A DNA stretch of 64,000 bases from NCBI RefSeq assembly GCF_040939455.1, contig NC_134104.1, forward strand, positions 141,830,501 through 141,894,500. Reading direction: 5' to 3'. Positions 46,191 to 59,844 of the stretch are shown here, piece after piece (the stretch's first letter is position 1; each line of letters starts with the position of its first letter). Below the pieces are notes generated by a model, which saw only the letters and a list, made by a program, of their open reading frames with translations, made no database searches and was not told where the DNA came from. Source of the stretch: Microcebus murinus. Taxonomy: Eukaryota; Chordata; Mammalia; Primates; Cheirogaleidae. The position numbers and the translations under genes were made by a program.

Positions 46191-48325
46191 CAGATGACTT
46201 TTAGTTTATAAAATCACCATTATCTGGCATCCTGAGGAAAGTTATGTAGTGTGCAGATCCCAGGTGCTGAAGAAAACACCTTTCTGTAGATGTAGGGCTG
46301 ACATTTATGCTCCCATGTGGTAATGATGTATGCTCTAATTGAGTAGTGGAAAAGCCAGATTGGTTAAGCGCAAAGTTATCAACCAAAGCTAAGAGAGTAG
46401 AAACCAGGAGAGGATGAGTGGAGATCAGTAGGCAGTGAGGGAATGGGGCAATAATATTCATGTAATTACTAGAAAGACAATGTTGTGTAGATCTTAGGCC
46501 AGAGAATTTGGGTTATGGGACAGCTGAAATAGTAGACAGACTTTTGGATGCCTGTATATATAGGTACGTTTGCAGATAATGTCTGTGACTTTCAAAAGAT
46601 GCTCAAAAAGAGTCTACATCTACAAAAGGTTATACAGCCCTGCTGTAGTTGGGAGTAAGGTACTACAGGATATAGTGAATTTGGGAAGCAAAGGAAGTGG
46701 CCTGGACAGCTGCCCATGCCCAGGTTGTACCAACCTGGCAGGAGGGTGCAAGATACTCTGTCCTTTTCTCCTCCATCCCCAGCAGGGCCCCCACCTCAGG
46801 TCTCTGTCTTTTTATTTTTTTTTTTTCCTCTACTGTCTGTTCTATGGATATGGCAATGGGGTAAGGGAATGCCCTTTCCTGTGAGTTTTTCCGCCTTTAT
46901 GCCTGTGCTGGTGTGTGTTTGTGTATGCATGTCAGGGGAATTTGTCAAGAACCTGGACAACACAAGTGTTGTCATAGTTCCCCTCCTAGTCCTGAGACCC
47001 AAAGTAGAATCAGTCAGATTAAGAACAAGTAACGAAAACAGGAAGAGTGTAAGAGCTTTCTTCCAGGTGGGAGGAGTCTATTGTCCAAGACTGGGTAGAG
47101 ACAGATGCAGGGATAGAGTTGGGTAAAGGACGGTGTGCACTTCTTCTTTCCACCCATTTAAAATCACAGGGCTTCTCGTATTGACCTGTGTCTTGCCAGG
47201 ACTAATTATTCACTTAGTGCTTCCATGTTCTGACTCAGTGCTTTTATATGAAGCCACCATCATTTGGGGTTAAAATGAAAAAAAAACAATGGAATTCCTA
47301 TATTTCCCCCTACATAAATTCTAAACTAAAGGGGCAAAACAAAAAACAAACAAACAACAATAACAACAAAACAGAAGAGTATGGCTGGATGCTCCCAAGA
47401 GTTATCATGCAGGGTGGATCATCAGGTAGAAAATTATCTCTTACTAAGGAAAATTTTCTTTTCAAACATTCTCAGTGTGAAGCTTGATATGCATAGCCTG
47501 ATAAAGAGTGCTGTGTTGCTAATATAGCTCAAATTAACCGTCAGAGGTGGGGGTGTACAGTGTCTTTATTATAACCAATACCATATCCTACTCGGAAATA
47601 ATGGAGCTGAGGGCAGGAGAGAGGATAGTGCAAAAAGCAACAGGAGGAAAAGAATCCAAGCAAAAACTAAATTGCCTACAGTAAGAGAATAAATAGAAAA
47701 TGGTGGGAATTACTTATTGGTGAAGTCTCACAGGCCTCATAAAAAGTAACTCTTTGATTTACCTCCCTTGTTTCCTATAGTGCCGCCAGGCAAAATTAAA
47801 AATGGGCCCAAGAAACTAGCGAGACAGAGACAGACATAAAGAATGCTTCAGAGGCTCCAGCTTTTAAGTGCCCTTACACTTAATTGTCTTTGGTTGCCAG
47901 CTATGGAGGGACAGAGAGAGAGAGAGAAGAGGCAGGACTGGCTTGAAACACTTGCAGAACATCTCAAGACTGAGCATTGTGCATCGTGCATGCTAATGGC
48001 CACCCTCCTGCATTTTAGCTCTGCCACGACACTGGTATCCTTCTTCCAGCTGGGCTTATGCCAAGACTCAGGTGTTATAGATTGCTGGAGCAGGGAACAT
48101 TTTGCAGCAGTCTATCAGCATAATTCCCTCCAGCAATACCACTCAATGATTCTCAGCTTTTTTGATGAGGCCTTGTTTGAACATACTTCTGAAAGTAGAG
48201 CCAGAGAATAAAATCTCTCCTCTCTGCCCCAGTGCAGATCTTTCATGATGGTGTCTCTCTCTTCCCCTTTGGTGATATAACACATTGATTCATATGCAAT
48301 AAATGTTTATGGCATACCTCCTGTA
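46191..48325. other. Unassigned sequence
   Basis: About 2.1 kb with only low-complexity patches (T run 46811-46826; CAAA/AAC-rich 47338-47372). A 122-codon plus frame at 47843-48211, followed by AATAAA at 48208, shows no family resemblance and is within chance length. Confidence 0.4.
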
Positions 48326-48329
48326 ACAA

Positions 48330-48835
48330 TTATCTCATTATTGCCACCATAATGATATGGAACAAATACAAATCACAGTAGCATGCAAGAATAAGTGATT
48401 ATTGTGTCTGGAATCAGCTGGAGGACAGTTAAGTGACTCTGCTGATCTTGGCTGGGATCACTCATGAGTCTGCAGGTTAGTTGGCTTCTGTGGATTGGTC
48501 TAGAATGGCCTCGGTTGGGAAATCTGAGGTGAATTGGCTCTCCTCCATATGTCTTTTATTCTTCACTGGGCTAGCCTGGCGTATTTTTTCATAGTGATGG
48601 CAGAGGCTCAAGAGAGTAGAAAGAAACACACAAAGCCCAGAACTGGGACAGAGGTACTTCTGCCACATTTTCTTGGCCAAAGAAAGACACAGACTAGTCC
48701 AAATTCAAAGGATGGGAAAGTAGACCCTCTTAATTTAGTGAGAAAAGATGCAGCGTCATATGGAACACAACAAGGACACAGAAGAGGAGTAAAAAATGAG
48801 AGTGATCATTGCAGTCTACCACACATACTATGAGC
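48330..48835. mobile_element. Old mammalian interspersed repeat (LTR- or MER-class)
   Basis: The ordered wording 'gaatcagctggaggacagtt', 'ctgatcttggctgggatcac', 'gtctgcaggttagttggc', 'gtgatggcagaggctcaaga', 'cttctgccacattttcttgg' and 'tgcagtctaccaca' is one I recognise as a dispersed mammalian repeat, but I cannot name the family. Frames within it are incidental. Confidence 0.55.
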
Positions 48836-49084
48836 CACGCCTGCAAGGCATTTGTGGAAGCCCAGAGTTTTTTGACTCTGAGCCTCTTTCCCTTTCTACC
48901 ATGTGATACTCATGTAGCCATCAGCCTACCCTTGTTGCCAGGGAGAAAAGACAATCCTGACTGTTTGACTGTATGTTATTCTCATATGTTTCCTGGCTCT
49001 TTCTGGAAAGCAAGAGTGATATAAATTAATATAGGAGCTCTTTTACTAAACATTGTAACCTTGGCATCAGGCAGAATGACACAG

Positions 49085-49550
49085 AAACCCACAGAGTAGG
49101 GATATTGTTGGTGTCCACTCAGATCTCCTTCACCGAGCTGGGTAATCCATCCCCTAGCTACTGTGGGTTTTGGCTGCTAATGGCTCACAGCTGCTTTCTT
49201 CTCCAGAAAATTGCCTTCATTCAAGCAGAAGCTGCCTTGACCCAGGGATTATGCACATACCCCCACTACTTACTCTAGTAGCCTTTAGCCAGTGATTGAA
49301 CAAGGTGGGAATATAAGAGGTACCCACCCCTTTGCTTCTAGGGGAAGCCAACTCTGTGGTGCAACTTGTACAGGAGAGCACTCCATCAAACCAGACTGAA
49401 GCTAACCTAAACGGAGCTGCTCAGCTCCTTTTCCTGCCCCATCCTATGTGCCTCACTCTCCTTCTCCTGAGAGTAAGTACTTCATCAATAAATCACGTGC
49501 AACTGAACCCCTGTCTCAGGCTCTGCTTCTAGGAACCCAAACGAAGACGG
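49085..49550 (-). mobile_element. LTR-like repeat, antisense to the copies at 9064, 12026 and 14224
   Basis: Ends 'ctgtctcaggctctgcttct' and 'aggaacccaaacgaag', the reverse complement of the start seen at 14224 and 9064. It contains an AATAAA at 49487-49492 on the plus strand. The assigned strand is relative to those copies; by the poly(A) signal the LTR itself may read on plus. Confidence 0.55.
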
Positions 49551-50165
49551 CCATCTAAGAGCACATGTAGTCAATGGGAGGAAGGCATTCTCGTCCTCTT
49601 TATCAAAGACTAACTTGCAGTTTGGCTCTAGGTTAGCTCTGGTGTAATAGAGGTGCTTTCCAGCTGAGAGAAAGCAGTGCTCAGCAGGCTGTGGAGGTGA
49701 TGGCTGGCTGAGCAGTGTGATGCCTGAAATATGTATTAATACAATGTCAGTATCTGCTATGAGGTACCCTCCAGGCCCTCAGACATAACTGGCTGAGACT
49801 TGGGGAGAAAAGAAAGTAGCAGGTCATATTTGAGTAAGAGAGAAAAGAAATCAGTAGCATTGCGATTATTAGTGTTGATGTGACTCATCTATACTAGCAA
49901 TTCTATCCAGTTAGATCCAGTAAAACTTGAGTCACATTTACATCCTAAGCAAGTCCAATAATTTTTTTGTACAACTGCTGGACTAAAGTTTGTTCCTCTA
50001 TATGAGGCCTGATGGTAAAAACATATTGGAGTACATAATATTTCAAAAGACCCCAATCTCCAAATCTCCATAGGAGCCTCAGCAACCCCCTGTGCAATTA
50101 ACAGTATTAGGTCTGCTATTATGGTGCCCTTAAGCTTTGATATTCCCCATAAACCTTCTAACTAG
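49551..50165. other. Unassigned sequence
   Basis: Nothing recognised. Confidence 0.45.
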
Positions 50166-50169
50166 CACC

Positions 50170-50580
50170 CTGCCTCAGTCTTTGTCCTCTAATTTGTTCT
50201 TCAAAGTTTGGTCGGATTTATCTTTCTAAAAATTAATTTTTATCTTGCTATTGCTCTGATTAAATTCTTTCCTCCTCTTTGACTACAAGTTAAAATTCAA
50301 GCTAACTCACAAGGCATAAAAGGCATTTTAAGACATAGTCTCCTGTGCATTTCTAGCCTTCTTCAATTTTTACTGAGTCTAGACTAAGCTATGGGCTGTT
50401 TACTGAGCAGGCCAAAAGTCTTGCCCATGTGGGCCTACACACATGGTTTTCTTTGACTTGGTGTGTCCTTCTTCATGTTCTATGCCTGGCAAATATCTAA
50501 TCATCTTTTATGATTTACCTTCACTCTCTACTCTTTGTGGAGTGTGTCTTGATCATATTGATGTCATTCTCACCTCAGGA
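50170..50580 (+). repeat. L2 LINE 3' part, sense
   Basis: 'tttatctttctaaaaattaa', 'ctctgattaaattctttcct', 'ctaactcacaaggcataaaa', 'ggtgtgtccttcttcatgtt' and 'tgatttaccttcactctct' follow sense L2. Confidence 0.78.
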
Positions 50581-50599
50581 TTTATTATACACGTAATAT

Positions 50600-51335
50600 A
50601 TTCATTCTGGGCAGCCAGAACACACTGAAGCTACATCTATCATAGGAATTGTTTGATGGATGAATGGATTAGAATGCATAATTCTTCTAGAAAATCTGCC
50701 TAAACTCTGAAAGCAAGTACCATAAGCAAACAAACAAAAATATACAAAATGGTTCAAGAGTAGTGAGCAAAATAGAATTTCAATGAATTCAGGCCACAAT
50801 CACATTTTTATCCATAAAAAGCTGCATGTTATTATTACTTTGGAGGATTCTTATTTACCTCATGTGACTCCTTGATGTTACTTACAACATAAAGTCTGAA
50901 ATGCAATATTTAGGAAAGTTTTCTTATCTTCTGATAAGTATAGGTAGATAATACATCATATAAAAGCCAGCTCAAAGGAATAAACCAGGCATTATTTCTT
51001 TGTTAATTTATATATTTTATTACCTTCTCAATTTAGGTCCAAAGTGTGGGAATCTTTAGTGGTTTTGGTTTCTTTTCAGGGTTCTGGAATATTTTGTGGG
51101 TGTGTGGAGGGGGTGGGGAAGGAGGAACTCTGACGAGATAGAGGCCATGTCCATCAACACTAATTACTGCCCTCAAGTGGATCTGGAGATGGAAATTTCT
51201 TAAAACAAAGGATACCACCGATATATGTCCTCCGTAATGTCCAGCATTAAATCACGAAAGCTGGATGATCACCAAAGAAACACAAAACCTCCTTAATAAT
51301 TAGGAGAGGTTGAAGGATTACTCTTCTAGATTATC
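50600..51335. other. Unassigned sequence
   Basis: Contains a G-rich GTGTGTGGAGGGGGTGGGG patch at about 51099-51118; otherwise not recognised. Confidence 0.45.
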
Positions 51336-51341
51336 TATCTC

Positions 51342-51508
51342 TGTGGCTCTCTAGTTTTAGTATGTGTGAGAATCACTTGGGGAACTTGATACAACTGTGC
51401 TTAGGCTTAAGATTGAGTAGGGTAAAAGAATTTGCATTTTATTTAAATACCTCAGATGATTTTCAGACAGAAGGAGCTTTGACTATGCTTTGAGCATTCA
51501 TAGCTGTA
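51342..51508. mobile_element. hAT-Charlie-type MITE (MER5/MER20-like)
   Basis: 'ctagttttagtatgtgtgag', 'aatcacttggggaacttgat', 'aatttgcattttatttaaat' and '..gactatgctttgagc' match a common short hAT MITE. Termini and target duplication are too decayed to delimit. Confidence 0.68.
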
Positions 51509-52565
51509 ACTATTTGCTAGTCACAACAATTGTGAAAACATTGAGGAAAAAAGGAATATGGAATATCATTTTTATGCAAGGCAATGTAAGGTTAGAACAG
51601 GTGAATTCCATGGTCAATCATTTTATTGTTTTTCTTGCATAGACCTTCATCTCATTTACCCCTTTCTGACTTAGTTATACTCAGCTCAGCTGGCAAAGCC
51701 AAATCCTTGGTCAAATGCAACTCTGCTTACTTCAAAACTGCCCCCATGCAATAGAATGTGACAGAGAGGAACTCAAACTCACAACCATCCTGGCTTACCT
51801 CTCCTCTGGCTCTGCCATGACTACGGATTTCATCAAGGTAAGATACACACTTTCTCAAGTTTGAGGTTAGAAAGATCACTTTTTTGTAGGTTGTTGCATC
51901 GAGAGTCATGGAATAGTGGTTAGAGTCATTGTCTTTGAGCGTGTTTTATGGATATGCAGAGGTTTGTACTTAGAACTGTTCATTTTATGTTCAGCCTTTC
52001 GGTAAAAGATGAAGAATATGAGGCTGATATTTTATTAATATAATGGCAAAATCCAGGGATCCAGAGCTATAAGAAACACATTCAGAAGTTAAGGGTGTTT
52101 TCCTGTGACACAATCAACTCTGAATTTGGCTTAGGTTTTCAGAGTTATTTTCATGGTAAAAATGTTCATTTGTTCTGCTCTCAGAGCATGCTCTGAGCTT
52201 AGAATTAATATAAACTAAGGGAGAAAATAACGGCGAACAAATAATTGCCCAGGCTCCTGCTGAGACTTCTCAGTAGAGTCTCAGATTTGGTAACTTGGTG
52301 AGTTGTCTGTCATTGGCAAATTTAGCATTTACATGTCAGACCCAGAATAATGTTAGATGCTCATCCCCTTTATAAGGGAACAGCCAAGAAGTCCAGGAGG
52401 ACCATAGACAGAACATTCTTTGGGGGGCAGGAAGTCTTGTATCCTAAGAACTTGGCAATAGCTATTTTTAAATAATTGAAAAAAGTGAGTTCTTTGATTT
52501 CTGTGAATTTGTATTGCAAAAGTGAAGTATGTGGGAGAAAATAAGAACCTCCATCTTTAACTAGC
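51509..52565. other. Unassigned sequence containing an 18-bp perfect palindrome
   Basis: No repeat recognised. CTCAGAGCATGCTCTGAG at 52180-52197 is a perfect palindrome. Confidence 0.45.
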
Positions 52566-52567
52566 AT

Positions 52568-52772
52568 TGGCAGAGCATAGTTCACAAAGTGTAAATAATT
52601 TCATTTAACATTTATGACTGCCCTAATGCAGTAAATCAGTGTGTGATTATTATTTCTCCTTTCACAAATGAAGAAACTAAAGTGCATGCAGAGGAGGGAA
52701 GTAAACTCACCCCATTTCACAAAACTGATACCTGCTGAATTCCAGTTCTTTGTTCATTTTATTAAGCCATGG
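52568..52772 (-). repeat. MIR SINE, antisense
   Basis: 'taatttcatttaacatttat', 'ctcctttcacaaatgaagaa' and 'accccatttcacaaaactg' are reverse-complement MIR with moderate decay. Confidence 0.78.
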
Positions 52773-54195
52773 GTGTTCCCTTAAAGATGCTTTCCTGGGG
52801 ATGAAAATCTCTGATAGGTCCCCTAGAAATGAGCATCTTGGATTTCTGAAATGAGATTATGTGTCATCCAGAAACCAGGAGATGGACCATAGCCAGGAGA
52901 TGGGCCATATGATTTCTTAACACACTTAGGGACCTGACTCTTCATTATGACTTAGCAGTGTGTCTGGCATTGGGTAAACTTCGACGATGGTTGGTACATA
53001 CAACTTTCTTGCACAGGATTGCTATCTCTAGTAGTTGCCTGGCTGTCTACTTTATTCCTGTGTTTCCCAGGAGGAGATGAATACTTCATTTTAGAGAAAC
53101 TGGACTGTAACCCAAAGTGGCCCAGAAGTCTGAGCTGCATATTAATCTGTATCAATGACAGAAAAACACTGTGTTCTTCAAAGTCTACTTGTCCTTTTTT
53201 CTTGCCCTTGCAAATTTCCTATTTGAAGCAGCAAGAAACAGAGGAAAGTTAACATAGCTTATTCTTTGGATTTTTACCAGTCCAATTTTGTAAGTGTGTT
53301 AGTTTCCTAAAATAAAGGTTTCCATAAAAGACTATGAAGGACCTCTGATTTTTGTCACTCTAACAATATGCAGGAGGAGGGTACGTCTCTAAGAGTTGAA
53401 CCATTAAGGTTGCTGACCAGAAGTCTCTTGGTTTCCTGTCATTTGAATGTCACAACCATTAGAAGCCACAAAATATTTAACAAATGACACTGCAAATAGG
53501 AATTTTTCTTAACAGTGTAGGGTTGTGAATCTTCTTTTTTCCTCTCTGGTTTCCCTCTCAGAGTCTCTGTTTCTTCCTTCATGCTTGGTCTCTCCCTTTC
53601 TCTTGCACATAGCATGTATCTTTCTTCATCTCTATAACATTAGTCTTCCACAAGTGTATTTGCTTAAATAAAAGGACCAACAGATGCTGACTTCTATATT
53701 ATGAAGCATACAGAAAAAAGAAAGATTAATTCATATATATGACAAATCTACTTTGCTCCAACATTGATAGTCCTTGAAAACATATAATCTATGTGAGATC
53801 CATGCCACATTTTGTTTTCATTTAGGCACTCAACAGAATTTAGCTCAAAGTTAGATTCAAATTCCCCCTACGAGAGTGTTCAATTGTTCTCAGAAATAAA
53901 GTCAGTGAATATTTCCATTTTAAATATTTGGAAGGCCTTTCATACAAATGTGTTCATATTTTTTGCTTGCATTTTTGTTATTATCTTAACACTGACTATA
54001 GTCATCAGCTTCAACAGAGGCAAAATGCAATTACGAATGGTTTCCGGTTACAGTTATTAAGAATTATCCTTAATTTTAGGCTATGTATATTCAGAAGATA
54101 ATCATGTTTTAGGGTTTTCCTGCTGAATAAAGTTGCCACTTAATGAGAAATAGACGTCATAAATATCATGACTAGGTTTACTTTTGGAACAACCC
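52773..54195. other. Unassigned sequence
   Basis: No repeat recognised. An 82-codon plus frame at 53812-54057 has a hydrophobic stretch (about residues 47-68) that could span a membrane, but no family resemblance or splice context. Confidence 0.4.
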
Positions 54196-54201
54196 AAAGA
54201 T

Positions 54202-54203
54202 GG

Positions 54204-54286
<83 letters not shown>

Positions 54287-54312
54287 CACAAACACACACA
54301 CACACACACCCC
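54202..54312. repeat. Triple compound microsatellite (TA)n(GA)n(CA)n
   Basis: (TA) with one CA break (54204-54254), then (GA)n (54255-54284), then an interrupted (CA)n (54285-54312). Tyr/Ile- and Glu/Arg-rich frames over it are artefacts. Confidence 0.97.
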
Positions 54313-56922
54313 ACACCACATATATACTCACATTTAACACATGCACACATTTCTCAAATGCCTGACTTTCTTTTACAACTTTCTGGCTCAGCATACCTAC
54401 GTCTTGAGCTAATCCTGACTTAGCAGAGGGGGTATGCAACCTTCCAGCTAGTGGAGGATGAATCAGTTGTGCAGTAGTAAGTCCATTGCCTGGTAGATGT
54501 AAGGTTAGCATCTGGCGCCCAGTCAGCAGCAACATGACCTGGGACTTTTCCCTGCTGGATCTGGAGCCTACTCTCAGCAGCAATTCATTCATTGGTTATA
54601 TGCCAGTATTCTGATTAGCTCACCCTAGAATCTCCTATTTTGGAAACAGATTCTGTCCGATATTCTTGGCTATGGTTCAATCCTCTCAATCAAAAGTCTG
54701 CCTAGTCCTGTTTTCCCATAGTTAACATCAACCAGGTCCATCATGCCATACTCATTCCTCTTCCCATTTCTCATCTTCACCCCATGCTCATCTTCACCTC
54801 CATCTTTACTTTCATCCACATGGCCATTTTCAACTTCAACTATCAATACCTGTTTTAAGCTCCTATGCCATACAATCCTCATTCACAGGGTTGCTCAAGG
54901 TGCTAAACTATTCCAAAATTCCAAACCAAAATGTCTACTAGCCATTGTTGTAAATGACCTGTGTAATCAACTAACTGATAGATACAAAGGAACATTTAAG
55001 CTGGTTGAGCAATGCATAATCAGGAAGCTGATTAGGTGCTACTACAGCTTCCTCAGTTGCACTTTGCTGTCCCAAGAACTTTCTTGTTGCCTCCAGTTAC
55101 TCTTACTACCTCTTTACTAACTCTGTCTTTTTTCACCTATTTTTAACATAACTTTCTATGCCTTTCTGTCACCTACGACCCAAACCTCTTTCCCTAGCTT
55201 ACATTTTCATTACCCCCCTGCCTGTGCCTGAAGTTGCACAAGAAACATACCTCTAATCAATGTCCCCTATCCCAGGAATTTGACTCATTGTGTCTGAAAA
55301 AGAGTTTGGAAGTAATATGGAGACACTTTTCTAAACCAAAGATTTGGCGATAACTAGAGAGTCAAGAACATCTTATCATATTTATTAATTCACAGTTGTG
55401 CATCTTATACATCTCTGTTGTGTTGTAAAGTACCAATTACTGTGTACTATCAATAAGAAAATTTCTGAAAGGTATGCATAAAATCTAAAAAAATTTATAA
55501 TAAATTTTGATCTAACAGATTCTGCTCAAGACAAAGCATTGATATTAGCTGGCAGACAAAGAGATAAAGAGATCTACTAAGAAAGTCATTTAGTAGGTAA
55601 TAAATTTAACCCGAATGAGGCCTCTGGGTCTACCCAATGCATAAGGTACCCTAATTTCAGAAATGCAAATGTTATAGAATTAAAACAAAATGAAACAGTG
55701 AGAGAAGATTAAACATAACCTGATGCACTATTAATCTCAACCTTCCTCTGAGAATCATGTTTCAGAGGTGAAAAAGAACTCCACAAGGGAAGCATTTATG
55801 TCTGGAAGCCTATTTAACTGAAGCAAACAAGCCTTGCTAAATGTGTAGATGTTATGGGAGGAAGGCTTCCATTCTCTCTGGCTTTCTAGAGGCAACATTG
55901 ACCTATGCCATAGCCATAATATATCAATGTTGTTTGTAATCACAGCTCCTACCACACTACTGATACCACAGCACCTGTAAATTAAACTTAGAAACACAAG
56001 ACAAATTATGCAATTTGTGAAATGCCCAGAAAACAACTACTGTGGAAAGTTAACATTAATAACAGCCTCATTACAAGTTTAGATTATTCTAAGCTACACT
56101 GAATCTTGACTTTCTTACCCATTTATATCCTCTATTCTGAAGATTATTGAAACTTATTAGAAAAACGTGACATTTTAATAACAAAAAGCATCAAATAAAA
56201 AAGTGACAAAATGGCACTTTACAGAATTCAATGATTTGCACAAATGCTTCGTGTCAATAAAGAATCATCAATACTTGTCAAATCTGCACTGTAATTTCTA
56301 ACGACTGAAAATACAGATTCCAGCTGTCCAATTTCAAGTCAACACAGCTTGTCTAAATTCAACCCTTTGACATAAAAACAACTTGGAATTTATTGAACTC
56401 CTTTAAGCTGGCAGTTTAAACTTGTCAGATACCCGTAGAGCACAATTGAGCTGAGAAAATCCAACTTCTGTCATATACAAGGATTACAATCAACTGAATT
56501 TTCTTTTTTGGGCCTTCCAATCAGGTTCCTATTCAATGCACTGTTTGGTTCTTGACATTACTGAGGTTTGTAGGGCTCCATTTTCATGCCACAGTGGGAT
56601 CAATTTTTTTTTTTCTAGCCCAGCCTAGAATAGACTTATTTCTAGAGCTTAATAAGTCCCCTTGAAAGTCAGAAAAAAGATTTTTTCCAAATTTATTTGT
56701 GTCATTGAGCATGAAAATATTTTGAACAGGTTAAAATCTTTCAGACAATAAGTTATTAAAAGACATCTGAATTTTCATTTGTTGATCTAAAGTTCAAGAC
56801 TCGCTGTGTTACCCTAGTTTTATCCCTACTGTCTGGATTTTTGATATCCTAGGTTCTTGGCTTCTTCTTAGCCTCTGGGTCATTCTCTAGAACAGGAATC
56901 TTTGGGAACAAAACTTTTATAT
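54313..56922. other. Unassigned, largely unique sequence
   Basis: About 2.6 kb with no repeat recognised. 54743-55120 is an open plus frame (125 codons) of no recognisable family, near chance length. 56090-56500 is AT-rich and looks like conserved non-coding DNA. Confidence 0.4.
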
Positions 56923-56924
56923 TT

Positions 56925-57065
56925 TGTTCAGCTCGACAAACATATTCTTAGCGCCTACTACAGACCAGACCTTGAATGAGACCTGACAATACAGAAATAG
57001 AGCAATTCCTGCCATTACGAAGCTTACAGTTTGGCAAATAACTGAAATAAGAGTCTAGGAACATT
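56925..57065 (-). repeat. L2 LINE 3' end, antisense
   Basis: 'agcgcctactacagaccaga', 'acaatacagaaatagagca' and 'attcctgccattacgaagct' are reverse-complement L2. Confidence 0.75.
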
Positions 57066-57319
57066 AAGCTCCCAGGAGAGAGGGAAGAGAAGCTGCTGGA
57101 AAGTGGATCTGCTGCCTTTTGGAATAATATTGGTGGTTTTCCCAACCCCTTCACTTTTAGGGCATGAAAACATAAGTTTTTTCCCTATGTGTTTGTGGTG
57201 GTGGTGGGTAGGAAGCTTCTACAGTTGAGTAAATATCCCCAAATCTCATCCTGCTTAGTCAAGGCCTCCTTTTCTGTCTACCTTGGCCAAGCCTTTGATC
57301 TGTCTAGATATGGCATGTA

Positions 57320-57656
57320 CAGTCAGTCTTCCCTGTTTGTGTATTCTGCATCAGTGGATTCAACTGAGAATCTAAAATATTTGGAAAAATAATAGACTTG
57401 TACTGAGCATGTACAGACTTTTTTTTTTGTCATTACTTCCTAAACAATACAGTGTAACCACCATTTACATAGCATTCACATTGTATTAAATATTATAAGT
57501 AATCTAAAGGTGATTTTAAAGTATACAAGAGGATGTGTGAAGGTTATATGCAAACACTACACCATTTTATATAAGAAACTTGAACATCTGCAAATTTTGA
57601 TATCCAGGAGTGGTTCTTGAACCAGTTTTCCATAGATACAAAGGACAACTTTTCTG
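57320..57656. mobile_element. pogo/Tigger-derived MITE (MER8/Tigger7-like)
   Basis: Left 'cagtcagtcttccctgtttg' with 'tgcatcagtggattcaactg', then 'gtactgagcatgtacagact', 'aacaatacagtgtaaccacc', 'aaatattataagtaatctaa' and a right end '..gatacaaaggacaact'. It is a two-ended MITE of a known mammalian pogo family. TA precedes it at 57318-57319; the right TA is uncertain. Confidence 0.8.
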
Positions 57657-57689
57657 CATGTAAGATCTTTTTAAGGACTTTTAGTGGCC

Positions 57690-58640
<951 letters not shown>

Positions 58641-59840
58641 TCAAGGTAATGCCAACCCTAGAAAACAAGGATATGGCAAATTACTCTATTGGGCCTGATT
58701 TTCACATGTCAAAATATACTCTACTTTTTCAACAAACCTGCCTTCATTAACCTGTTTACCCATTCAGCCAAATTAGGAACATACACTTGCCAGTATACTA
58801 GATGTGGAGGTAGAGAAGCAAAAATGTCTCCGTCAGACCTTATCCTACTAAAACTCACACTCAGATGGGTGAAGATGCAGACTTATGATTTATAGTGAAC
58901 TAATATGTGCAGCAACTGAAGCTTATGCAAAACGAACCAATTGCTTGGAGAAAAGGATGGTTTCCCACTGAGAAATCATACTCTATCTAACGTGTATCAT
59001 GTCAGTGTTTATCACACACTGAATGCAGGGCTGTGCGTACTGGAACCTGTTTTATTAGTGGAAACCCAAGGATCACATATGGCAGACTTTTTCATCAAGG
59101 AGAGCACCTAGACATTGCAAAACGTCTAACATTCCAAAGATGTTGGGAGCTGTCAGTATGCAACCAGCTTCAATTATCGCCTCCTTCACCCTCGTGCTTA
59201 GAATACAAGTTGATATAAGTGCCGACTGGAAAATTATAAGGTTGCATTTTATTACAGTTACAGGAAAGAAGCAATGCCCTAAAATGTTATATGGTGGAGG
59301 CTCAAGGAGAGTGTTTAGAATTTAGGAGATTCTTTGCCAAATTATTGCATTAAAAAGTTTATTTTATGGGTAAGTGGAGGACTTGGAATTCAGTGATTTA
59401 TCTCAAGAAGTCATTAGCTTGTCAGAGAAAGAGCAAAAAGTCCCAAGAGAATAAATAGCTATTAGAAAAGGGAATTTGTTCCTGGCATAGATGCAATATC
59501 CTGCTCTTTATAGAGTAGGAGAGAGAGCTGATTTTGGCCACTCATTCTCCACCTCCACGATAGCATGGACAATCCCAATTCATGGGGTACCTGGGTGCCT
59601 GATAAGAGATTCTAGAGGATCAATATGATTTGGGAACCTATCACTTTCACCATATAATCTTGAGGACTAAGACCTTTAATATTTTTTTGAAGTTCTGGTA
59701 GTCAAAATTAAGTCTCTCCCCCACCCCTACCTCTCGCTGTCATTACTTTTGTCCGTCTCTGTCTCATGTAATTATGACCTAATTTTTTCCCATTTACTAC
59801 TTAATTTAATGGAGAAAGAATTAGTATTGATGCTAAATTA
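58641..59840. other. Unassigned sequence
   Basis: About 1.2 kb with nothing recognised. A few CpGs lie near 59120-59225. Confidence 0.45.
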
Positions 59841-59844
59841 ACAA

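Noticed and set aside
47843..48211. 122-codon plus frame followed by AATAAA
   Set aside because: No family resemblance or splice context; roughly one such frame is expected by chance in this much sequence.
54140..54592. 150-codon minus frame with Tyr/Ile and Leu/Ser repeats
   Set aside because: Produced by the TA/GA/CA microsatellite; not a coding signal.
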